This document shows positions 1 to 5,580 of a DNA stretch of 5,580 bases, piece after piece. Origin of the DNA: Bacteroidales bacterium UBA1217 (GTDB lineage: Bacteria > Bacteroidota > Bacteroidia > Bacteroidales > P3). Position 1 is the stretch's first letter. Each line of letters opens with the position of its first letter. The stretch spans positions 11,149 to 16,728 of the forward strand of contig DBXH01000016.1 in assembly GCA_002309335.1 (NCBI GenBank), written 5' to 3'. A model generated the notes under the pieces. The model was not told where the DNA came from. It saw only the letters and a list, made by a program, of their open reading frames with translations, and searched no databases. The translations under genes were made by a program, and so were the position numbers.

Positions 1-40
1 CCCCGCCGCTGTGCGGCACCCCTCTCTAAGAGGGGAGGGC
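1..40. repeat. Back-to-back GC-rich hairpins, probable dispersed intergenic repeat (cut by window edge)
   Basis: Two perfect small inverted repeats sit side by side. Bases 5-9 (GCCGC) pair with 13-17 (GCGGC) around a 3-base loop, and bases 19-25 (CCCCTCT) pair with 29-35 (AGAGGGG) around a 3-base loop. No T-run follows, so this is not a standard intrinsic terminator. From memory, the arrangement (a short GC hairpin, then CACCCCTCT and AGAGGGG) resembles palindromic elements scattered between genes in Bacteroidales genomes; that family assignment is recognition, not a search result. The element probably continues to the left of the window. Confidence 0.55.
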
Positions 41-49
41 TGACGCGGT

Positions 50-77
50 CGGAGAGCGGAGAACGGAAAACGGGGAG
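50..77. repeat. Short tandem repeat, four 7-base units (CGGAGAR-like)
   Basis: Four consecutive 7-base units read CGGAGAG, CGGAGAA, CGGAAAA and CGGGGAG, with a partial CGGT just before them. The + strand is almost all purine here. There is no coding frame across it, and 7-base units would not preserve a reading frame. It is probably a degenerate microsatellite next to the hairpin element; no function is evident. Confidence 0.5.
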
Positions 78-185
78 TTAGAGGACGATACGGATGAATG
101 GGTGTTTGTAAAAATCTATGCTTCGAGCGGTGGTGGAAAAAGAAATACATAGGGGACACAACAGAAAAGCAAAAACAACGTTATG
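78..185. other. Intergenic stretch with no recognisable gene or signal
   Basis: Only trivial reading frames occur (for example a 29-codon frame from the ATG at 118, ending at 207, with no family resemblance). I looked for the Bacteroidetes promoter pair (TTTG near -33, TAnnTTTG near -7). A TTTG lies at 105-108, but there is no TAnnTTTG at the proper spacing downstream. The sbcDC promoter therefore probably lies here or in the AT-rich run just after, but I cannot place it. Confidence 0.4.
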
Positions 186-299
186 TATATTACTAATCTT
201 AAACTAAAACCATAAACATCAACCATTTAACTCCACCCCCCTCACCCCTTAAAACCCTTCCAACCCTTAAAACCTTTATAACCTTTTAAACCTTCATAA
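186..299 (+). promoter_or_regulatory. G-free leader upstream of sbcD
   Basis: The + strand has no G from 186 through 301; the first G is the third base of the sbcD start codon. An RNA from this stretch could form neither G-C nor G-U pairs within itself and should be essentially single-stranded. There is no Shine-Dalgarno sequence, which is usual in Bacteroidetes, whose ribosomes rely little on anti-SD pairing. I infer an open leader that gives the ribosome, perhaps through protein S1, easy access to the start codon. The transcription start is unknown, so how much of this is transcribed is uncertain. Confidence 0.45.
246..299 (+). repeat. Six tandem 9-base units ending at the sbcD start codon
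   Basis: Six units of exactly 9 bases follow one another without gaps: CCCTTAAAA, CCCTTCCAA, CCCTTAAAA, CCTTTATAA, CCTTTTAAA and CCTTCATAA. Consensus is CCYTTAWAA. The next base is the A of the sbcD ATG. Units 1 and 3 are identical and the others drift by a few bases. The period keeps the sbcD frame, but in-frame TAA codons at 279-281 and 297-299 mean it is not a hidden protein extension. Confidence 0.75.
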
Positions 300-1535
300 A
301 TGAAACTCTTACATACGGCGGATTTGCATTTGGGTCAGATAATGTACCAGTATTATGACCGCGTGGACGAGCACGACCACTTCTTCGGACAGCTGAAGGG
401 GTGGTGCGACGAGCACCGTCCCGACGCACTTGTGGTAAGCGGCGATATATTTGACATTCAGCAGCCTAGCGCGGCGATAAAAGCCTACTTCAACCGCCGT
501 TTCGTGGAGTTGCACCAGAGGTTTCCCGATATGGCAATAGTGATAACCGCCGGCAACCACGACTCGGCGTCGCGCATCGAAGCCGACAGCGAAGTGTGGG
601 GAATGTCGGACGTGAAGCTGGTGGGTTACGGTCCTGCGACCGATACGCTGGAGCGCGAAGAGGGTTGGCAGGATGCGTTTATAGTCGAGCTTGGAAGCGG
701 ATTCATTGTGGCTCTGCCGTTTATGTCGAGTTTCCGAAAAGAGGTGGTGCAGTCGATACTCGACCGCGTGGCGAGCCGCAACAGCGACGGGCGTCCGGTG
801 GTGATGATGAGCCATCAGGCCGTTGGCGGCAGCGACTACACAGGTCACAGCGACATCGGCAACCTGCGTATGCTGACAGACGAGGATATGTGCAACGGCT
901 ATGACTATCTGGCACTTGGGCACATCCATCGACCGCAGACGATAGGGTTTGACCTTAACGACGAGAACAAGGAGCAGAGCACTTACGAGAGCGGCATAAT
1001 GAGATATTCTGGCAGCGCGCTGCACGTGAGCTGCGACGAGCAATACCCCCACTCGGTGAGCCTTGTGGAGATTGAGAGAAGAGGCGGCGAAGTAAGGCTG
1101 CAACGACTGACAATCAACGAGCTGCGCCATTTCTACACATTACCCGAAACAGGCAAAGCGGCAGCACAATCGGCCGAGGAGGTCTTCCGCTTGGTCGACG
1201 AATTCTGCAAAACCAAAGGCAGCGGCTACATCCGGCTGAGGATCGACTGCCGGGCGGCGCTGCCAGCCGACTTTGTGCAGAAAATATACGACAAGCTTGA
1301 GGCTACGGGTAACGAGGTGAGATTCAACCCAAAAACCATCTGGGAGAACGGCTCGACAGAAGGCGATGAGAAAGAAAAGCCCGTCTTTGAACTTGCCGAA
1401 CTGCAGCAGATGACCAACCCGCTGGAGTTTGTAAGGCAAGTTATAGACCAATATCCGGAGCTGGATATCAACGAATTGGAGCGAGACTTTGAGGAGATAG
1501 AAAAAGAGATGAAGAAAGGAGACTTGGCGAAATGA
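300..1535 (+). CDS. sbcD: SbcD, Mre11-family nuclease subunit of SbcCD
   Basis: This is the nuclease subunit of the SbcCD (Mre11-Rad50) complex, a cytoplasmic Mn-dependent double-strand exonuclease and hairpin endonuclease used in replication-fork and break repair. The metallophosphoesterase motifs occur in order: DLHLG (D8, H10), GDIFD (D49), GNHD (N86, H87), SHQ (H172) and GHIH (H208, H210), followed by YSGS (236-239). All expected metal ligands are present. Residues about 275-345 fit the capping domain. The acidic, helical tail (about 362-411) fits the segment that binds the base of the SbcC coiled coil. Its 411 residues are close to the E. coli protein. An in-frame TAA directly before the ATG fixes the start, and the N-terminus MKLLHTADLHLG matches the family. 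It overlaps sbcC by four bases. No Shine-Dalgarno is seen; the leader is G-free. Confidence 0.97.
   Translation: MKLLHTADLHLGQIMYQYYDRVDEHDHFFGQLKGWCDEHRPDALVVSGDIFDIQQPSAAIKAYFNRRFVELHQRFPDMAIVITAGNHDSASRIEADSEVWGMSDVKLVGYGPATDTLEREEGWQDAFIVELGSGFIVALPFMSSFRKEVVQSILDRVASRNSDGRPVVMMSHQAVGGSDYTGHSDIGNLRMLTDEDMCNGYDYLALGHIHRPQTIGFDLNDENKEQSTYESGIMRYSGSALHVSCDEQYPHSVSLVEIERRGGEVRLQRLTINELRHFYTLPETGKAAAQSAEEVFRLVDEFCKTKGSGYIRLRIDCRAALPADFVQKIYDKLEATGNEVRFNPKTIWENGSTEGDEKEKPVFELAELQQMTNPLEFVRQVIDQYPELDINELERDFEEIEKEMKKGDLAK
1517..1521 (+). promoter_or_regulatory. Shine-Dalgarno-like AGGAG before the overlapping sbcC start
   Basis: AGGAG lies inside the last codons of sbcD, with 10 bases between it and the sbcC ATG at 1532. 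The spacing is slightly long but workable. The sbcD stop and the sbcC start share ATGA (1532-1535), which usually means the second gene is translated by ribosomes ending on the first. The motif also falls in Lys-Lys-Gly-Asp codons, so it could be incidental, and Bacteroidetes rarely depend on it. Confidence 0.35.
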
Positions 1536-4500
1536 AGATACTTGAACTGCACCTGAGGAATATCGCGTCGATTGTGAAGGCCGACATCGACTTTGAAAAC
1601 GAGCGGGGAATGATAGACCCCGACACCGGCAAGGCGGCACGTATGTTCCTGATTTTCGGCGACACCGGCACCGGCAAGTCGGTGCTGCTCGACGGCATAG
1701 CGATGGCACTGTTCGGCAAAACACCCCGCACCGAAGGAGTGGTGAACAAAAAGCAAAACACCTACATCAACGAGAGCGGCAACGAGGTGAATATCACAAG
1801 TATAGAACAATATACAAGGCTTGGCATCACCGAAAAAGACGACTGCTACAGCGAAGTGGTGTTTGTTGGCAACGACGGCATCGACTATCGCGCCAAGATG
1901 CAGCTCGGCGTGTCGAAGATGCGCAACGGCAGCTATAAAAACAAAAAGAAATGGTCGCTGAAAGCAGGTGGACAAGAGCCCGTTGAGGGCGAGCAATGCT
2001 GCAAGATGATAGAAGAGGCCATAGGGCTTAACTTCGAGCAGTTCAACCGGATGGCGATGCTGGCGCAAGGGCAGTTTGCAAGTTTCCTGTGCGGCGGCCG
2101 CGAAGAGAGAGCCGACATCCTTGAGAAACTGACCAACACATCGATTTTTTCCGACTACGGCAAAGCCATCAAGAGCCTGTTCGACAGCAAGAAAGAGGCC
2201 GCCAATCTGCTAAAGACCGCCTATCAGAAAGCCGACGAATATGTGATTTCGGACGATGAGGAGAAGCGACTCGAAAAACAGATGACCGACGAAGAGGCGA
2301 AAATGCTGGCAGCCGCGAAGAACAAGAAGGTGCTGAACGACAGGATAAACCTGGTAATCAAGATAGAAGACAACGAGAAGAAACATTCTATAGCCGCAGC
2401 TAAACTCGAGGAACTGGATGCCGAAAGCAAAAGCGAGGAGTATGCAACAAAGAAGGAACTCTGCAAAGACTGGGACGACACCGACGACATAAGAAAGACG
2501 ATGAGCGACCTGATTGCCAACAATGAGACGCTAGGCAAAACAGAGAAAGAAGAGGAGACGCTGCGGTCGGAATTCGAGACACTCGAAGCTGACTTGATAT
2601 GGCGCGAAGAGTCGCTGCAAGAGCGAGTTAAATCGACCGAAACGGAACAGAAGTGGATTGAGGAGAGACACGACAAGGATGCGTTGTACAGCGAGGCAAA
2701 GGTGATTTGCGCAGAATTGGAGCAATACAAGAAAGAGCGGAGCACCCTTGCGGGTATGAAAAAAGAGAAAGAAGAGGCAGAAAAGCAAGTCGCCCCGCTG
2801 ACAGAAGCGCTGCAGAAAGCCGAGGAGAACAAAACGCTGTGCGACAAAACGGTAAAAGCCTCCGAACAGGCAATAGAAGAGTTGACAAAGCAGAGAGACG
2901 CGCTCGAACCGTCGAAGCTGGACGAAGAACTGCGGCGGCTTGGCAAGCTGAAACTGGCATTAGAGAAGCTGAAGAACGACTACAACACGTTGATACAGAA
3001 AAAGAAAGAACACCAAGACAAAACCACAAAACTCGGCGTGTTGGAAGAGAAAAAAGAGGAGATCGACAAAGCATTGAAGGCGGTGACAGAAGAGGCCGAC
3101 AAAAACAAGACAGAATATGAGAAATCGCTGAAACGCTTTGCGGCGATAAATGCCAGTTTGGACGAGACTCTTGAAACGCTGCGTAACAAGATGGCCGAAG
3201 AGCATACCGACATCTGCCCATTGTGCGGACAAGATATCAAGAAGCCTTTGCTGACACGCGACGACTTTGCAGCACTGGTGTCGCCCTACTACGAAGAGCA
3301 GAAACAGGCAAAAGAGGCCTACGACCTCTCGCAGAGACAACTGACAGAGGTGAACAACACCGCCAGCGAACTGGAAGGACAAATCAAGACATTAAAAACA
3401 AACTATTTAGAAGACAAGGCATCCATAGAGGAACAGGAAAAGAACCTGAAGCCAAGGATGGAGATCGCCCAAATAGCGATGGAGGGCGACGTAGAAAAAG
3501 CTTTCGACGAAAAACTGCGGCAGAACGAAGCCGACGAACAGGCACTGCTGAAAAAGAAAGAGCAAGTGAGCCTCCTGCAAAATGGCATCAACGCAAAACT
3601 CGAAGAGAAAAAGCCACAGGACAAAGCATTGGCAGAAAGCATCGAGGCACTTGCCGCCGCCAAATCGAGAAAAGAGCAGAACGACAATAGAATCAATGAA
3701 TTGGCATCGAAAATAGAGGCGATGACTCTTGATGCCGCGCAAACAAAGTCGAAACTGAACGAGAAAGTTGGAAAGCACTTCCCGATGTGGGCGGAAGAGA
3801 CTGACGGTGTGAGCAGTAGGCTAAAGAAAGAGTCGGAAGAATACCTGAACAGAAAAGAGGGTCTGAGGAACGCCGTTGCAGCCCTAACGAGAGACAGAGA
3901 GCAGACAGAAGCGTTGAGGAATCTCAGTAAAACCATTGCCGGTAAGCATAGCGAATGGACTACGCCTATAGTCGCCAAAGAGCATAAAAGCAGCAATATA
4001 GCCGAAGAGTGGAACACACTTGCTGCACGCAACAGCGAGCTGGGCAGCACCCGCAAGAACTGCCAGGTGAATATTGAACAATGCGAAAAAGAACTGTCAG
4101 CTTGGAGAGCTGCAAGCGGGAAAGACAACGACTACCTGAAACGTCTGATGGCGATGCGCGATGACATTGCGGCAATGCGGCAGTATCTGACTGAGAAAGA
4201 GAGCGATCGCAAGAGCTGGACAAAGGCACAAGACGACGCTTTGGCGGAAATCGCCGAGGGCAGGAAAAGACTTGAACTTGGCGAGAGTGACGGCGTACCC
4301 GACAGAATAGAGATGGAAAAACAACGCGACGCCGAAGAGTTGGCCGAGAAAGCCGCAAACGCCTTGTATACAGAGGCAAAGACAAAACTCGACAGCAACA
4401 AGGAATATGAAGAGAAATCGAAAGAGGCAAAGACAGCATACGAGAAGGCGCAGAAAGAGAGCGACCACTGGTCGGTGCTAAACAAGCGTTTTGGCGGCGA

Positions 4501-4978
4501 CCGGTTCAGGAATCTGGTGCAGACCTACATCCTCAGTCCCCTGCTGCAGAACGCCAATATCTACCTAAGCCAAATAACCGACAGATACACATTGACCTGC
4601 AGCGAAGACAACGAGCAGTTGTCGATACTCGTACTGGACCGCTACAACCGCAACGAGGTGCGCAGCGCGGCGGTACTGTCGGGCGGCGAGAAGTTTATGA
4701 TTTCGTTGGCGTTGTCGCTGGCGCTGTCGTCGCTCAACCGTCCCGATATGAATGTGAACATCCTCTTTATCGACGAAGGTTTCGGCACCCTCGACCAGGA
4801 ATGCCTAAGCAGCGTTATGTCAACGCTGGGCAAGTTGGGCGAGATGAGCGGTCAAGGCGGTCGCCGAGTGGGGATCATCTCACACCGCGAGGAGCTGCTA
4901 GGCTGCATACCCAACAAAATCAAATTGAGCAAGATTGGCGAAGGCCGCAGCAACGTCGAGGTAGTCTACGAGCCCTAA
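1532..4978 (+). CDS. sbcC: SbcC, Rad50/SMC-family ATPase subunit of SbcCD
   Basis: This is the ATPase and structural subunit that gates DNA access to the SbcD nuclease site. The N-terminal head carries Walker A GDTGTGKS (43-50) and a Q-loop in LAQGQF (Q179). A long, Lys/Glu/Ala-rich heptad-like coiled coil runs from about 215 to 561, then the zinc hook CPLC (C562, C565), then the returning arm to about 980. The C-terminal head has the ABC signature LSGGEK (1049-1054), Walker B ILFIDE (1077-1082), D-loop GTLD (1085-1088) and the H-loop histidine 1118 in ISHREE. The hook cysteines sit almost exactly mid-protein, as in Rad50. At 1148 residues it is about 100 longer than E. coli SbcC (1048), with the extra length mainly in the arms. 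It starts within the sbcD stop codon, so the two are almost certainly made in fixed ratio from one message. No frameshift or missing motif is seen, and no intrinsic terminator follows. Confidence 0.97.
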   Translation: MKILELHLRNIASIVKADIDFENERGMIDPDTGKAARMFLIFGDTGTGKSVLLDGIAMALFGKTPRTEGVVNKKQNTYINESGNEVNITSIEQYTRLGITEKDDCYSEVVFVGNDGIDYRAKMQLGVSKMRNGSYKNKKKWSLKAGGQEPVEGEQCCKMIEEAIGLNFEQFNRMAMLAQGQFASFLCGGREERADILEKLTNTSIFSDYGKAIKSLFDSKKEAANLLKTAYQKADEYVISDDEEKRLEKQMTDEEAKMLAAAKNKKVLNDRINLVIKIEDNEKKHSIAAAKLEELDAESKSEEYATKKELCKDWDDTDDIRKTMSDLIANNETLGKTEKEEETLRSEFETLEADLIWREESLQERVKSTETEQKWIEERHDKDALYSEAKVICAELEQYKKERSTLAGMKKEKEEAEKQVAPLTEALQKAEENKTLCDKTVKASEQAIEELTKQRDALEPSKLDEELRRLGKLKLALEKLKNDYNTLIQKKKEHQDKTTKLGVLEEKKEEIDKALKAVTEEADKNKTEYEKSLKRFAAINASLDETLETLRNKMAEEHTDICPLCGQDIKKPLLTRDDFAALVSPYYEEQKQAKEAYDLSQRQLTEVNNTASELEGQIKTLKTNYLEDKASIEEQEKNLKPRMEIAQIAMEGDVEKAFDEKLRQNEADEQALLKKKEQVSLLQNGINAKLEEKKPQDKALAESIEALAAAKSRKEQNDNRINELASKIEAMTLDAAQTKSKLNEKVGKHFPMWAEETDGVSSRLKKESEEYLNRKEGLRNAVAALTRDREQTEALRNLSKTIAGKHSEWTTPIVAKEHKSSNIAEEWNTLAARNSELGSTRKNCQVNIEQCEKELSAWRAASGKDNDYLKRLMAMRDDIAAMRQYLTEKESDRKSWTKAQDDALAEIAEGRKRLELGESDGVPDRIEMEKQRDAEELAEKAANALYTEAKTKLDSNKEYEEKSKEAKTAYEKAQKESDHWSVLNKRFGGDRFRNLVQTYILSPLLQNANIYLSQITDRYTLTCSEDNEQLSILVLDRYNRNEVRSAAVLSGGEKFMISLALSLALSSLNRPDMNVNILFIDEGFGTLDQECLSSVMSTLGKLGEMSGQGGRRVGIISHREELLGCIPNKIKLSKIGEGRSNVEVVYEP

Positions 4979-5021
4979 AGTTTTGTCACTCTAAATTTCT
5001 TTTACCACATTTTTTTATAAA

Positions 5022-5056
5022 TTTTTATACAAATACAAATATTATTTGTATCTTTG
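5022..5056 (+). promoter_or_regulatory. Bacteroidetes-type promoter for rpsA
   Basis: TATCTTTG at 5049-5056 matches the Bacteroidetes primary-sigma -7 consensus TAnnTTTG exactly. The -33 partner (TTTG in the consensus) is weak: the best candidate is the T-run at 5022-5026, about 22 bases upstream. The surroundings are strongly AT-rich (4979-5050), unlike the genes on either side. Transcription would begin near 5060-5064, giving a leader of roughly 100 bases before the rpsA ATG. Confidence 0.7.
5033..5051. repeat. 19-base perfect palindrome overlapping the rpsA promoter
   Basis: Bases 5033-5041 (ATACAAATA) are the exact reverse complement of 5043-5051 (TATTTGTAT) around a single central T. 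The right arm runs into the first three bases of the -7 element at 5049. TACAAAT also occurs as a direct repeat at 5028-5034 and 5034-5040. The symmetry and position would suit an operator for a dimeric regulator, but AT-rich promoter DNA gives such symmetry by chance fairly often. No regulator is encoded in the window. Confidence 0.5.
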
Positions 5057-5063
5057 CCATTCC

Positions 5064-5105
5064 GATTGTGCGGCCGAATTCCTGTCAATTTGGTAAAACA
5101 CAATC
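5064..5105 (+). promoter_or_regulatory. Predicted two-part hairpin at the 5' end of the rpsA leader
   Basis: Bases 5064-5070 (GATTGTG) pair perfectly with 5099-5105 (CACAATC). Inside them, 5073-5080 pair with 5087-5094 through eight pairs, two of them G-U, closing a 6-base loop (5081-5086). The two stems are separated by an asymmetric internal loop (CG against AAAA). The structure would start almost at the predicted transcription start. Possible roles are 5'-end protection of the message or a leader element controlling S1 synthesis. This is hand-folded, with no energy calculation or comparative support. Confidence 0.45.
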
Positions 5106-5124
5106 AGTTAACCTATGTCAAACC

Positions 5125-5138
5125 GGCTGGCAGGAGCC
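5125..5138 (+). promoter_or_regulatory. Small hairpin with an AGGAG in the rpsA leader
   Basis: GGCT at 5125-5128 pairs with AGCC at 5135-5138; alternatively TGGC at 5128-5131 pairs with GCCA at 5136-5139. Both are only four pairs long. An AGGAG lies at 5132-5136 but ends 28 bases before the rpsA ATG, too far for normal Shine-Dalgarno use. The DNA from there to the ATG is AT-rich and looks unstructured. Weak evidence, listed for completeness. Confidence 0.2.
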
Positions 5139-5164
5139 ACAATTTTTATCAAAACAATATCCTT

Positions 5165-5580
5165 ATGGATTATAAAGATGTAAAACCGTTAGAGGATTTC
5201 GATTGGAGTGCCATCGATTCCAAGAGCGAGAAAAAGAACCAGGCTGAACTCGACCAGCAGTCGGCAGCTTATGAGAAAACCTTCAACCAATTCACAGAAC
5301 AGGAAGTCATCGAAGGCACAATCGTTTCCATCAGCGACCGTGAGGCCGTTGTGAACATTGGATTCAAGTCTGACGGTGTAATCCCGGCATCGGAGCTTCG
5401 CTACAACCCCGACCTGAAAGCCGGCGACAAAATTGAGGTTTACGTAGAGAGTCAGGAAGACGCCAACGGCCAGCTGCTGCTTTCGCACAAGAAAGCTCGC
5501 ATCCTGAAGTCGTGGGAGCGCGTGAACCAGGCCTACGAGAGCCAGGAAATCATTACCGGTTACGTCAAGAGCCGCACCAA
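5165..5580 (+). CDS. rpsA: 30S ribosomal protein S1, N-terminal part (runs off window)
   Basis: Protein S1 binds mRNA on the small ribosomal subunit and helps load messages, which matters particularly where Shine-Dalgarno pairing is little used. The 138 complete codons visible show the N-terminal block PLEDFDW (8-14) typical of Bacteroidetes S1. The first S1 RNA-binding (OB) domain spans about residues 46-112, with EGTIVSI, the central GFKSDGVIPASEL and LLLSHKKA. The start of the second domain (EIITGYVKSRT, from 128) is at the edge. Full-length family members are roughly 550-600 residues, so about three quarters is missing. The ATG is the first in its frame after a stop at 5018-5020 and gives the family's usual N-terminus. 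No properly spaced Shine-Dalgarno is present. It has its own promoter and is not coupled to sbcC. Confidence 0.96.
   Translation, partial: MDYKDVKPLEDFDWSAIDSKSEKKNQAELDQQSAAYEKTFNQFTEQEVIEGTIVSISDREAVVNIGFKSDGVIPASELRYNPDLKAGDKIEVYVESQEDANGQLLLSHKKARILKSWERVNQAYESQEIITGYVKSRT

Noticed and set aside
5..35. The hairpins near sbcDC as substrates of SbcCD itself, implying self-regulation
   Set aside because: SbcCD acts on much longer palindromes or on DNA ends; arms of 5 and 7 bases are too short to form the cruciform substrate. The closeness is probably coincidental.
19..40. Intrinsic terminator for a gene to the left of the window
   Set aside because: The stem is GC-rich, but it is followed by a G-rich stretch and not a T-run.
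118..207. 29-codon reading frame upstream of sbcD
   Set aside because: It is short, with no conserved features, no initiation signal, and a composition like the surrounding non-coding DNA.
309..1130. Long minus-strand reading frame (273 codons) opposite sbcD
   Set aside because: It is antisense to an intact, motif-complete SbcD. Its translation is rich in His, Arg and Val with no recognisable domain, as expected from reading the opposite strand of a codon-biased gene.
1226..2068. Minus-strand reading frame (280 codons) across the sbcD-sbcC junction
   Set aside because: It lies opposite two well-supported genes, has no family resemblance and no promoter or start context. It is explained by codon bias of the sense strand.
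2707..3690. Plus-strand frames of 137 and 155 codons inside sbcC in a different frame
   Set aside because: Arg-rich, low-complexity translations without domains, fully inside sbcC, whose own frame continues unbroken to its C-terminal motifs.
2224..4485. Several minus-strand frames rich in Ser, Leu, Phe and Cys opposite the SbcC coiled coil, some looking membrane-like
   Set aside because: The sense strand is packed with Glu and Lys codons (GAA, GAG, AAA, AAG), whose complement reads as Phe, Leu and Ser. The apparent hydrophobic segments are artefacts of that composition.
4979..5020. Intrinsic terminator after sbcC
   Set aside because: There is a T-run at 5010-5016, but I find no stable stem before it. 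The only symmetry nearby (4961-4969) has a 1-base loop and lies in coding sequence.
4801..5175. 124-codon plus-strand frame running from the sbcC end to just past the rpsA start
   Set aside because: It overlaps the conserved SbcC C-terminus, crosses the AT-rich promoter region, and gives no recognisable protein.

Overview
The window looks like a Bacteroidales chromosome, possibly Prevotella-like, though the genus cannot be fixed from this stretch. Four things point there. The partial ribosomal protein S1 has the N-terminal block PLEDFDW seen in that group. An exact Bacteroidetes-type -7 promoter element, TAnnTTTG, lies upstream of it. The sbcD and rpsA starts lack a properly spaced Shine-Dalgarno sequence. 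Bases 1-40 hold GC-rich back-to-back hairpins of a kind common between Bacteroidales genes. Coding GC is moderate and the intergenic DNA is AT-rich.

Layout: bases 1-299 hold no credible gene. They contain, in order, two small hairpins (5-35), a short run of 7-base purine-rich units (50-77), an undistinguished stretch, and a leader with no G on the + strand from 186 to 301. The last 54 bases of that leader are six 9-base units that stop exactly at a start codon. Bases 300-1535 encode SbcD (Mre11-type nuclease). Bases 1532-4978 encode SbcC (Rad50-type SMC ATPase). The two genes overlap by ATGA, so they are very probably one translationally coupled operon. Bases 4979-5164 are an AT-rich intergenic region with a promoter, a palindrome overlapping it, and a possible hairpin at the 5' end of the next transcript. 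From 5165 to the window end runs the start of rpsA (30S ribosomal protein S1), cut by the window edge.

How the genes work together: SbcD and SbcC form the SbcCD (Mre11-Rad50) complex, which opens DNA hairpins and processes double-strand ends using ATP. SbcD supplies the manganese-dependent nuclease site. SbcC supplies the ATPase head, long coiled-coil arms and a CPLC zinc hook. All key catalytic motifs are intact. rpsA is functionally unrelated and appears to have its own promoter.

I see no new multi-gene system here: the genes are ordinary housekeeping genes. What deserves a second look is non-coding: the G-free, 9-base-periodic sbcD leader, and the palindrome and hairpin around the rpsA transcription start.
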